Shown here: positions 45,271 to 55,300 of the stretch, in pieces
Position numbering within the stretch: position 1 is the first letter of the stretch
Layout: each line of letters starts with the position of its first letter
Source: Rhipicephalus microplus
Taxonomy: Eukaryota; Arthropoda; Arachnida; Ixodida; Ixodidae
NCBI RefSeq assembly: GCF_043290135.1
Contig: NC_134703.1
Span: 127,172,505-127,236,504, forward strand
Direction: 5' to 3'
DNA length: 64,000 nucleotides
Notes under the pieces: generated by a model
What the model was told of the DNA's origin: nothing
Seen by the model: only the letters and a program-made list of their open reading frames with translations
Databases searched by the model: none
Position numbers and translations under genes: made by a program

Positions 45271-46400
45271 TCTGCACTTTCTGATTCCTCAGCACGCATC
45301 CGGATTGAGAAGGGAGAAAAATTAAGCCGTTCACAGTATAGCTTGTAGTGTTGTTTTCTCGGGCTGTCATGTAAAGCTGGGAATACCGATGTAATATTAC
45401 TAAAGCAATGTTTATTAGCATCACCGCAGCATTTGGAAAATAGCCGGAACATGCAATACATATACGAGATATTTTTCTTCACTACCACTTTTGAAATAAC
45501 CGCCCTGTGCTGACTAACTATGCGTGCGCTGTGCGTATTAGGCTACTCACGTAATTCTGTTACCTTAATTATTTCTACTTGCAGGTCCACATGAATTGAA
45601 CCATGTTTTAATCACGATATTTCTTTTGTTTGCGCGAGGTTCCTGTAAGCATATATATGGGGTAACGTACATCACCATTGGCCACTGAGCTCGTGAAAGG
45701 TTACTTTGTTGTAGTACGAACATGCTGTGCGGTAAAAGCAACCTAAGTTCCCAGGTTGGGCAGAGCGAAGCGGTGGTTCTGTGGGCTTTGATCACCTTAA
45801 ATATACATGTTCATGCTTTTATTTTTTTTTCTCTCTCTGTTCCATTATTTGTCATGTTCCCATTTCTTCCTCCGCCAGTGCAGGGTAAGGAACTGAGTAT
45901 AACGTTCCGGTCAGTCTATCTCCTGTGGCTCCCTTTTTCCTTTCACTAAGTCAACATCTGCATGTTCCTTTACCCATCTCTCTATCTTTCTTCTTTATTG
46001 TAATGAGCCACACATGTTCACAATTATGCTATCGTATTTACTGGCATACTGCCGGCACTGGCTAATGCTGTCTATTCAGTACAGTACAGATTCAGTTCGG
46101 TGCCTACGCTGCAATTTAGCTAAATTATAGCCGCTCGCATTTGTTGCCTCATAACAACGGCATTTCAAGCTAATCTTTGGCACATTTAGCTAATGCGTGC
46201 TAATGTCACTTAGCTAGTCCCCTGTTACAACGGCGTCGTTGTAATAGGGGACTAGCTCTCTCTCTCTCTCTCTCTCGCTTTCTCTTTCGTAGTTGCGTCT
46301 TTGATAATTGCACATACATAGCAATTTTATAGATAACTGCGAAGGTGTTAGCCTAGTTTGTAGCCCGGCTTGCTAGTCCAGTTGGCATTAGTGACCAAAA
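45271..46400. other. Unassigned sequence
   Basis: No gene or family recognised, apart from the hairpin at 46212-46257 and the CT run that follows it. Confidence 0.35.
46212..46257. repeat. 21-bp inverted repeat (hairpin)
   Basis: Arms 46212-46232 and 46237-46257 are complementary over 21 bp with one mismatch (a G-T wobble in RNA) around a 4-base GCGT loop. A CT run at 46256-46276 follows. Confidence 0.9.
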
Positions 46401-47500
46401 AAACAGGCAGGTCAATCGCATGCAGAAACTACGAGCCTCGGTGAGGCCCGCCGGCGTTCACGCGCGGAGCTGATGTGCGCGGATTTCACGGCGGCGCAGT
46501 GATGACGACTTGTCGATCACCGCGTCTTCTTCACGCTCGCATTATTAAAGAAAAAAAAAAGAAGAAGAATAAACCGCGGCGCGCTTTCAGCGCGCGCCTG
46601 TATAACGGCGTTTCGGGCCAGCGGCCGCGAACAAATGGCGCTCATTACTGCCATTAGGGCCAGGCGCGCGCACCGCTGTTGGGCGCCGTGAAGAATCGCT
46701 CGGCGCAGCCCCCAAATGATCGGATTACTCTCCCCGGCGGCGCACGCTAACAGGTGCTGCCGCCCTCTGAAGCACGTGTAAACAAAGATTAAGTCGTCTA
46801 TTTAGATTTCGCCGAGGGCCCACCGCACTGTAATTAATAACTGACTTCATCCGCGCGACGTAATTAAATAGCCATTCCCTCAGAGTGGCGGTTTCCTCTG
46901 TGCGTCGTCTTCGGAGAGGCCTTTTTTTTTTAAAGTTACTTTCTTTCTTTTTTTTTTTTTGCCTTCTCAGCTGCGTGGGTCTATAAACGCAAGCTGGCTG
47001 CGCCAAGTCTTTTGAGACTCGAAATATTCCACCGCGTGACCCATGGCAAGCGCTAGCGAAAGCGCGGAGTTTAGGGGCACGTACGGGTATATATTCTTAG
47101 CAACGTGGTTAATAATTGTTCTTTTTTTTTTCTTTCTTCGTGGTTTCACTCATTCCCCCTTGATGACTCTCACAAACAAGTGTAAACTGTAGCCGTAAGA
47201 GCGACGTAGTCTTGTTTCCCCTTTGCTACAGAAAATCCGTCATTGAGTGTTAATGGCGACAGCGGTGGTCGGTGTTTCTATAGATCCGCTAATAAACGGC
47301 GGATACAGCCCGGAAAGGTTGTTTATGTTAGACACGTTGTAAACACTGCCAATTGAATGCACTTAGGACTCACTTAGTGTTATCATTGTGATTAATGGTA
47401 ATGCTGCGAAAATGGCTCACCAAAGCTAAGCGATACTTCTGCATGCCAGCTAATAAACTGCACGGAGGGGATCGGTGTAATGGTTACAGCATGAGTGCAT
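46401..47500. other. CpG- and TAAT-rich block, possible regulatory sequence
   Basis: 46440-46900 alternates CpG-rich stretches with several TAATTA/ATTAAT sites (e.g. 46830-46870) and CACGTG-like CGTGTA; no coding frame is convincing. Poly-T runs near 46921 and 46950. Confidence 0.35.
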
Positions 47501-47503
47501 ATT

Positions 47504-47545
47504 AAATGCGAAGCATTTCTTAGTGAACTTTAATGACTTTGAGCG

Positions 47546-47599
<54 letters not shown>

Positions 47600-47606
47600 G
47601 CCGCTT
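47504..47606 (+). repeat. TATC microsatellite with conserved left flank
   Basis: Left flank AAATGCGAAGCATTTCTTAG as at 1155 and 14575, about 13 TATC units, then TAGCCGC. The right side then diverges from the copy A/B sequence. Confidence 0.85.
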
Positions 47607-47761
47607 GCGTTTCGGTGCTCTCATGGTCAACCCCTTAACATGGCGTGAACCAAATTTAGCGTGGGAGGGTAAGATGGTTTGACAAATATATACGCGCTGG
47701 TCAACACATGAATAATGCCACGATCTCGTCACGTACATTGTCAAACACTTTCCGCCAGACA

Positions 47762-47793
47762 GCGGCACATACCCACGGGTGGGTATGTGCCGC
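47762..47793. repeat. Perfect 15-bp hairpin
   Basis: GCGGCACATACCCAC, a 2-base GG spacer, and its exact complement. Confidence 0.95.
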
Positions 47794-47869
47794 TGGTATG
47801 CGGGTATATATGTACCACAGGTGTGCCACAGGTGATTGACACTAAGTATCTACCCAGTACAACGACAAC

Positions 47870-48020
47870 ACACACGACGTGCGAGCGTTAAGAAATACCC
47901 GGCCTCGTTAGCGTCGACCCAACGAATGCGAGGAATAAATTTCAGGGTCCCAGTTGGAATCGAACCCAATTATTCTGCGTGGCAATGAAGTATTTTACCA
48001 CAGAGCTACGCCTCGTCTCG
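47870..48020 (-). mobile_element. tRNA-Gly-like SINE, minus strand
   Basis: On the complement, A box TAGCTCTGTGG (47998-48008) and B box GGTTCGATTCC (47956-47966) flank TTGCCACGCAG, a GCC anticodon loop as in tRNA-Gly. The body follows as GGGACCCTGAAATTTATTCC and ends near GGCCGGGTATTTC. Stem pairing is poor, so it is a SINE rather than a tRNA gene. Confidence 0.7.
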
Positions 48021-48262
48021 GAATTACCTTTCGAATAGACGCTAATCTATACGTGAAACGTCAATAGTGGTTGCAGTGCTGCCTACCGAATTTTATAAAC
48101 ATTACATATGCACTCCTTTGATACAGCCGTCACGTTGTGTTAACGTCAATTGTGGTTAGTTGCCATGCGCTGAAGTTGATTTATGTAGCAGTGTCCAGGG
48201 CCAGCATACTAGCGAGCGTCAGCGCTTCATATCAGCTGCTGGTGTTGCCAATACGCATGTTC

Positions 48263-48422
48263 GAGTTGGCATCGTTGATTTATATGTGGGATTTAACGTC
48301 CCAAAACCACCATATGATTACGAGAGACAGTGGAGGGCTCCGCAAGTTTCGACCACCTGGTGTTCTTTAACGTGCACCCGAATCTGAGCACATGGGCCTA
48401 CAACATTAGAGTTGGCATCGTT
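48263..48422 (-). mobile_element. 5'-truncated Ruka-like SINE, minus strand, 14-bp target duplication
   Basis: The body 48277-48408 is flanked by GAGTTGGCATCGTT at 48263-48276 and 48409-48422. It contains only the non-tRNA part (complement of GTTGTAGGCCCATGTGCTC through GACGTTAAATCCCACAT). The tRNA head was lost at insertion. Confidence 0.88.
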
Positions 48423-48549
48423 TGACAAGTGCAAACAACTGGTTATATAAACATCTGTAACTCGTCAACATATGTCTATGCGTGCAACATTTGTACATAT
48501 ATTTAGCGCCCTTTCATGACGTGTCGCCCAATAAAAAGATATCGCAGCA

Positions 48550-48610
48550 CGGTCACCTTCCCTTCGCATACCGTCGATTCCCAGGTATACGTGGGATCTG
48601 CTGAATTTTT
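48550..48610. repeat. Dispersed hairpin motif
   Basis: TTCGCATACCGTCGATTCCC, then a GTGGGATCTGC end, matches the motif at 2811, 16295 and 33003. Confidence 0.5.
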
Positions 48611-49077
48611 CCTGTCGTAATATATTAAATAAACTTCACCTGACCTTTTCTGTGTATGCGAGACTGGGTTTTCGTGCCACTCGTATTCGTCCTTGCTTTT
48701 TTTTAAACCCGCCATTGGCAACAAAGTGTGTCTCCTCCAATAATCTTTCTTCGGCTATCTAATTAATACAAGGCGACTAAGAGGATGTTTTCATTTCTTT
48801 ACTTGGCCATTTCTGTTGCGTTATATTTATCACAGTTTATTTCTCTGAAGTGCCGGTGAACACTTTGCCACTTGTTATACAAGATTCACCTAGGCAAGGC
48901 TATAACGACGCGTATGGCTAATTTGAACTAAATAACGCAAGCGTTTTATTCACTAAACATATTAGATGTTTTTCCCATGCCAGAGAGTGTCCACTACGGG
49001 CATCACAAGAATAGGCCATATATCAGTGTAGTATAAGAGAAAAACCGAATAGTTCAAGACCATGATAACCCCCCCCC

Positions 49078-49395
<318 letters not shown>

Positions 49396-49860
49396 TATCG
49401 GACCAGAAAAGGTTGCCACGTTAAGCTGGCTGGGCGTAACCTCCTTAGTTCAAGCAAGGTTTAGCGAGCATTGGGCCGCAGTGCCATGAAAGTGGCGGTG
49501 AAAGGTGGGAACTAGACACGAAGCGCAGACCGTATACCAGAATGTGCGTGTGCCGCTCCTCTAGTCCGGCCGTGCCACCTCTTGTTTAGTCCTTGGAACG
49601 TCCGCTGGATAGCGGTACTTCTATATGAAGAATATATAACGAATATATGATGAAAAGATGCGAGTGTCCACTATATGGACGGATGGGCGGAAAGACAGAC
49701 AGATATCATGACAGACAGACAGGCAGGAAGACACAGGATTGACGGATGGTAGCACGGACATACGCATGGACGTATGGATAGATGGATGGTCGCGCGGACG
49801 GATGCGTGGATACTTCGCCACACTCATCATCATTCACTCCGCGGATATACCGTAATTTTT
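49396..49860 (+). repeat. Dispersed repeat with internal GGAC/GACAG minisatellite
   Basis: Second full copy of the family at 3659-4192: GCACTATCGGACCAG start, GCCGCAGTGCCATGAAAG, TTAGTCCTTGGAACGTCCGC, a minisatellite at about 49676-49810, and CATTCACTCCGCGGATAT near the end. Confidence 0.75.
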
Positions 49861-50332
49861 TTATGCTTGTAACCTACGTTCGTTAACTGCAACATTGTAA
49901 CATATGTGGTGAAAAACAAACACGATCTTTTTTTTTTTCATTTTTGTACGTATATTTTTTCTCAATCCGCTGAATTTTTTCTGCCCCCAATCGCCCTTGC
50001 AAGCGACAATGTTATATCATAATGCGATGTGACGTTAAGTGCATGACATAATGACGTCTGAGGAGCTGAGTAGTTATGAAGATTGGTGATGTTGCAATGA
50101 CGTCACAGATGGCGTCATAATGACGTTTTCTGCAATGATGTAACGTTTCACAATCAGCAGCCGTGATGACGCCGACAGTCCCTTCTCGCTTTCGGTGTGT
50201 CATGTATAAGGCTTCCAGCTTGAGAAAAAAAAGAAAATCTTTCATATACGTAAATATTTGTGGCATTATTTCAATGTGACCCGTATGGCAGATAACACGG
50301 ATTTGTGATTTCACATTAATGCGGTACGTCGG
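49861..50332. other. Unassigned sequence
   Basis: Contains several TGACGTC/ATGACGT phrases near 50040-50170 but no gene or family I recognise. Confidence 0.35.
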
Positions 50333-50734
50333 TTAGCGCCATAGAGGCCAACCTGCGCGTCTCTTGCGCAGGAACGCTTCAAGAGCAGTGCGCTCCCCTG
50401 CGCGGCCGGGCCAGCTATGATGACTAATCTCTGCGTAATCACGGGCATATATCCCACACAGCGCCGCCCGCGTTGTGCCAAGCAAGTCGAGGCGACGACT
50501 GAGTTGGGCCGTGCACGCGGAGTGCTTCACTTCGCGCGGTGACTCAGACTTGTGCTCCCACATACCCGCAGGAGTCCGTTGCAAAAACGGGGTAATCATG
50601 GCCGAACGCATACGCGTGGCCTGATTGTGTGACGCGAAAATGCGACGCATTTCACAATCTCGCATTCCGCGCCTTGCCTCCCCGTATCCAAGCTGTTCGG
50701 CCCGCTTCTTCGCCCGCGCGGCATTGGCTCTCAA
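50333..50734 (-). CDS. Uncharacterised basic ORF, 133 codons
   Basis: Open on the minus strand from a TTG at 50734 (just after an in-frame stop) to a stop at 50333; the first ATG is about 26 codons in. The translation is basic and protein-like: RANAARAKKRAEQ near the start, FASHNQATRMRSAM in the middle, HSACTAQLSRRLDLLG and a tryptophan-rich end AGWPLWR. I recognise no domain. The absence of an upstream ATG suggests it is the last exon or the 3' remainder of a longer gene or repeat-derived protein. The surrounding DNA is CpG-rich, which also favours chance open frames. Confidence 0.4.
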   Translation of the reverse strand: MRANAARAKKRAEQLGYGEARRGMRDCEMRRIFASHNQATRMRSAMITPFLQRTPAGMWEHKSESPREVKHSACTAQLSRRLDLLGTTRAALCGIYARDYAEISHHSWPGRAGERTALEAFLRKRRAGWPLWR

Positions 50735-51310
50735 GCGCTAGTGTGTACACCGTGGCGGTTGTCAGGCTGTCTCTTTGCAAATTGTGACCTGCACCGCGCA
50801 CCTTTTCCCTGTACAGTACTGGTATAGTACTTGCTAATGACCCCGTGGGTGGGCAAATTAAACCTTATTCAAATGAGCGACGCCGCTGTTATTAACGAAT
50901 GCGCCGGTCATGGCGAAGCCGGCTGCAGCGACTCGCCCGCGAAGGCTTGTACGTGCAAACTCACCCTTCAAGCTCACTGGGTGACGTATATGTGTACGGT
51001 GTGTGCTGAGCAGACGGTTACGGTGTTTTGCCCTGCGTTGATTGCATGCAAATTCATTTGAACCCAGCTGTGTCACTCAAGCGTGCATGAGGAGTCGGGA
51101 TAAAGTGTTTTGACGCGATATCAGAGAGCATGCGCTGTGACATCGAATGCGTCAGCGATTTCAAATTCTATGCAAAGAAATAAAGGCAGTAAAGAGAAGG
51201 AGGAGGTGGAGATGTGGACGAGAAGAGCGTGCATACATAATTGGCTATAACACGAAATGGCTGTATCCAGTTGAGAGACTGTAAATACGAAGAATTCAGG
51301 GAGATATTAG
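50735..51310. other. Unassigned sequence
   Basis: CpG-moderate sequence with short frames only; nothing recognised. Confidence 0.35.
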
Positions 51311-51445
51311 TAATATCGGAGGTTTCATGCCACAAAACCATGGTACGATTATGAGAGATGCCGTATAGTGAATGGCTCCGGAAATTTGCACGACGTTGTG
51401 TTCCCCAACGTGCGCTGATATCACACACTATACACAGGCCTCCAT
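51311..51445 (-). repeat. Highly diverged Ruka-like SINE, minus strand
   Basis: GTTTCATGCCACAAAACCAT, then ATTATGAGAGATGCCGTATAG, GGCTCCGGAAATTTG and GTGTTCCCCAACGTGCGCTG correspond in order to the complement of the SINE body. Older than the other copies. Confidence 0.65.
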
Positions 51446-51526
51446 CAAAATGCGACCGTCACGTAATTGAGGGAGAGAGCGAGAGAAAGAATGAAATTGG
51501 TGCTCTTTCATGCAAAGGCGCTATAC

Positions 51527-52178
51527 TGTTGTGCCTCGCCCAAGTTCCACGTGGTCTTCGCGGCCTGCTGGCACCTGGCAGCTGTTGATGAGTCAACCCT
51601 GCACCGGGACGGCGACGGACGCGGACAATCTGGAAAAACCACGTCGCCGGCTCCTCTTGACACAAAAGTCGTTGGCCAAGCTTTTGTCAGCCGCCGAGAG
51701 CAACACTCCGAAGCAGCGTCGACCCAGCAGCTGTACGGGGTATTCTGCCTTGCTTGAGTCAACCTGGCTGCATCAGGGAGCGACTTTGCGCATGGGATTC
51801 CACGTCATCTCACTGTGGTGCCACGCTGGCGCGTGGGGTCTCCCTCACCAAACAGCGAACTGGGCATGTCTTGCCCCTTTCCTAGGTTCAGAGGGAGGCG
51901 GTGTTTGGCTTTCCCTCTTCGGGGACGGAGAGGAAGACGACGATCTCATTGGAGTATCCTGCGCATAAATTTTCTTTGCAAGGGATCTTGGGAAGGCGGA
52001 CGATGTATAAAAACGCTAGCGCAGAGGCGCTCGTGTGTGATTCTCTTTTCATGTTGTACCACGCTACCATGTAAATACTGTATATAAACATTTTTTTCTC
52101 CTTCTCCGGCTTCTCTACTCGTCCTCTCCGGGGACTCGGATGGCCCGAGTCCGCACCACGCTACCCAAAGGCGCAACA
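51527..52178 (+). repeat. 5' LTR of the Gmr1-like element
   Basis: TGTTGTGCC...GGCGCAACA, 652 bp, containing a TATA box at 52006. Its copy is 57359-58010. Confidence 0.95.
52006..52013 (+). promoter_or_regulatory. TATA box in the 5' LTR
   Basis: TATAAAAA, 172 bp before the LTR end, should direct pol II transcription of the element from about 30 bp downstream (near GCGCTCGTGTGTGATTCTC). Confidence 0.7.
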
Positions 52179-52179
52179 G

Positions 52180-52197
52180 TGGCTGGCAGCTTATGGG
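52180..52197 (+). other. Probable primer-binding site
   Basis: TGGCTGGCAGCTTATGGG begins one base after the 5' LTR, with the TGG that would pair to a tRNA CCA end. The tRNA is not identified. Confidence 0.6.
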
Positions 52198-52383
52198 ATT
52201 CGCCTGCGTCGGCTGCATCGAAGTGGTGAGTGCCGCGTGTTTGCTCTTCTTTTCGCCAGACTCGTTAGCGCAGATGGTCGGTAACGTGGTAGGGTGATTT
52301 TGGTAAATTTTGATTCGCAGACCAAGAATTGGGTGGCTCGTGGGCAAAATTACCTTAGAAGAGAAACGGTGTGCATATCTAAG

Positions 52384-55300
52384 ATGGAGAAGTTTAAGGT
52401 CCAAGAACTCCTCGAAATTTGTCAGGAGCTGAATATTTCGGTCGGCTCGGTTAAAAGAAAACAACAAATTTTGGAGCACTTGGGAAAAGAGGAAGTGAGT
52501 TTAGAAGAGGCCATTGAGGCCAGAGAAACCATTTTGGCAAAGAAAGAGGAGCGTGAGCGCTTAGCCCGTGAACAAAGAGAGGAGGAAATAAGGAGGGATC
52601 GCGAGGATAAAGAACATGAAATCCGTCTGAAAGAACTGGAGCTTCGTATGTCCGTGGGAAATCAAAATTCAGGGGGTGGAGAATCAAAGATAAAGGATCT
52701 AATCCACACCTTCAAGGCGGGTGACGACATTGCATTATACCTCGTGCATTTTGAGCGAGCATGCGAAAATGCAGGGTTTAGTAGGGAGACTTGGCCACAA
52801 AAACTGATATGCGTACTACCAGGCGAAGTGTCCGATGTTATCGCAAGAATGAATAAAGAGGACTCCGAGGTGTATGACAGGGTAAAGGCTGCATTGCTAC
52901 GAAAATGTCGCCTATCGACAGAGGCTTTCCGCCTGCGGTTCAGGCACTCTAAGAGGGGCAACGAATCTCATTCAGACTATGCCTACCAAATTAGAGCCAA
53001 CTTTGAAGAGTGGCTCAAAAGCGCGCAAGTCTATGGCAACCATGACAAGGTCATTGAGTTGATGGTACTTGAGCAGTTTTACCGGGGAATTCCCGAGGAG
53101 GTAAGGCTTTGGGTGCAGGATAGGATGAAAGACGTAGACATGAACAGGGCAGCAGAACTCGCCGAAGATTACTGCTCACGCCGTAGTCTCCGCAACACAC
53201 CACGAACTTCGGAAAAAAATGAAAAGGTAGAAAGCTGGTCGGGAAACCAGGGACGCAAGAGGTTTGCAAGAAATAACTGGAAACCCGAAAATTCCAAGTT
53301 ATTAGACAATCAGCAGGGAAAGGACAGTGAGGGGACTAAGGCGGCACCTTCATCAGGTTCAAAGGCGCCTGGTGACATAGCGCATGCGTTAGAAGCGCGG
53401 AAGCCAGTTGTTTGCTACAGCTGCGGAGAAAAGGGCCACATGGCCAGGAGCTGTAAGAGGCACATGGCATTTGCCACAATTCAGGAGTCAGAGGATAGCT
53501 TAAAGCTGTTGAAGCCTTACATGAGGACACTCTCAGTGAACGGCCGAATGTGTAGGGTATTGAGGGACTCGGCGGCCACAATGGATGTAGCGCATCCAAG
53601 TTGCGTATCTTCCGAAGACTATATAGGAGAGTGTGCCTGGATTCGGCAAGTGGCAGAAAAGCAAAGCGTCTGCCTACCGATAGCGAGGGTTGTAATCGAG
53701 GGCCCTTTCGGCCAATTGTGTACGGAAGCAGCAATTTCAGCCAACCTTCCGGAGCACTTCCCTTACCTATTTTCAAATAAGTCTGAGGAAATGTTAAAAA
53801 CACGTGGAGAATCATTTGCCACCGAAATAGCTTGCATGGCCCTTACCCGTTCGAAGGCGCGCGAGCTGACGCAACAGCTGAGCAGCTCACCCTCTGGGGA
53901 ACAGACGTCCGAGGGCAGTGTAGGAAAACCTGAGGTAGTTGCGACGGAAAATGAGTCTGCCATGCGAGTTGTCGAGACGGAAACTGGGGCTATGGTCGAC
54001 AACAGCGAGGAAATATCTCTAACGCCCGAAAACGAGGACTTGGTGACAGGCTCGGTGTTAACACCCGCGTCCACCAGTTGGTGTCAGCTAGCCAGAACCG
54101 ACCGTGCAACGCTAGTGGTCGATCAAAAGGCGGATCTCGCACTCTCTATGCTGCTAGATGCCATACATAAGGAAGGTAACTCTAGGAAGAACGTTTCGTT
54201 CTACACCCAAAACGAGGTGTTGCATCGCAGGTATGAGAACGCTAAAGGGCGGGTCTACAACCAAGTGGTAGTTCCACTAAAATACCGGCGGAACATTCTC
54301 GACCTGGCCCACAGCAACGCCTGGGCGGGCCACTTAGGTATAAAGAAAACGAAAGCTAAGCTGGCTCAGGAGTTCTACTGGCCCGGGTGCTGGAAGGATG
54401 TAGAGATGTTTGTCCGTGGATGCGACACTTGTCAGCGGATAGGAAAATCAACAGACAAATGGAAGGCACCAATGAAACTAGTGCCAATAGTCACAGAACC
54501 CTTCCGTCGGCTCGTGATTGACATCGTGGGGCCTCTGCCTCCATCTAAATCAGGATATCGGTACGTCCTGACCGCGCTGTGCGTTGCCACCAAGTTCCCG
54601 GAGGCAATCGCACTGAAAGAGTTGAGTTCAGTATGCGTGGTGGACGCATTGTTGTCTATTTTTTCTCGGGTGGGTTTTCCCTCGGAGATACAGTGTGACA
54701 ACGGAAGTGTGTTCACAAGCTGCCTTACGACTACATTCCTAGAACGCTGCGGGATAAAAATCGCGCATAGCTCTATTCACCATCCACAGTCGAACCCTGT
54801 GGAACGCATGCACTCGGTCATGAAACGCGTTTTGCGAGCTTTGTGCTTTGAGCATAAAAGTGACTGGGAGGGGTGTATACCAGCTGCGATGTTTTCTCTG
54901 AGGTCGGCCCCACACGAGAGTACGGGTTTTAGTCCGGCTGAACTTGTCTACGGCAGGAACTTGAGAGGTCCGCTGCACTTAATACGAGAGTCATGGACTG
55001 GATATGGGGAGGACCCTAATGTGGTTTCCTATGTACTGGATTTATTGGGGCGACTGGGGACTACACGCGAAGTGGTGGAGAGCAACATGCGCGCAGCACA
55101 GGCGCTTTCCAAGGCCCGTTACGATAAGTCAGCTCGAAAGCGAGTCTTTAGAGTGGGCGATGAGGTGATGCTGTTGTGCCCTTCAAGAAAAAACAAGCTG
55201 GACGTACAATGGGAGGGACCAGCGACAGTGTTGTCAGTGCTTTCAGACACCAACTACGAGGTAAAGTGGGGCCGGAAATGCCCCAAAGTGTATCACAGTA

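Noticed and set aside
52294..52383. Upstream GTG start for the Gmr1-like polyprotein
   Set aside because: The ATG at 52384 gives a normal Gag start; the preceding 30 codons lie in the expected 5' untranslated leader.
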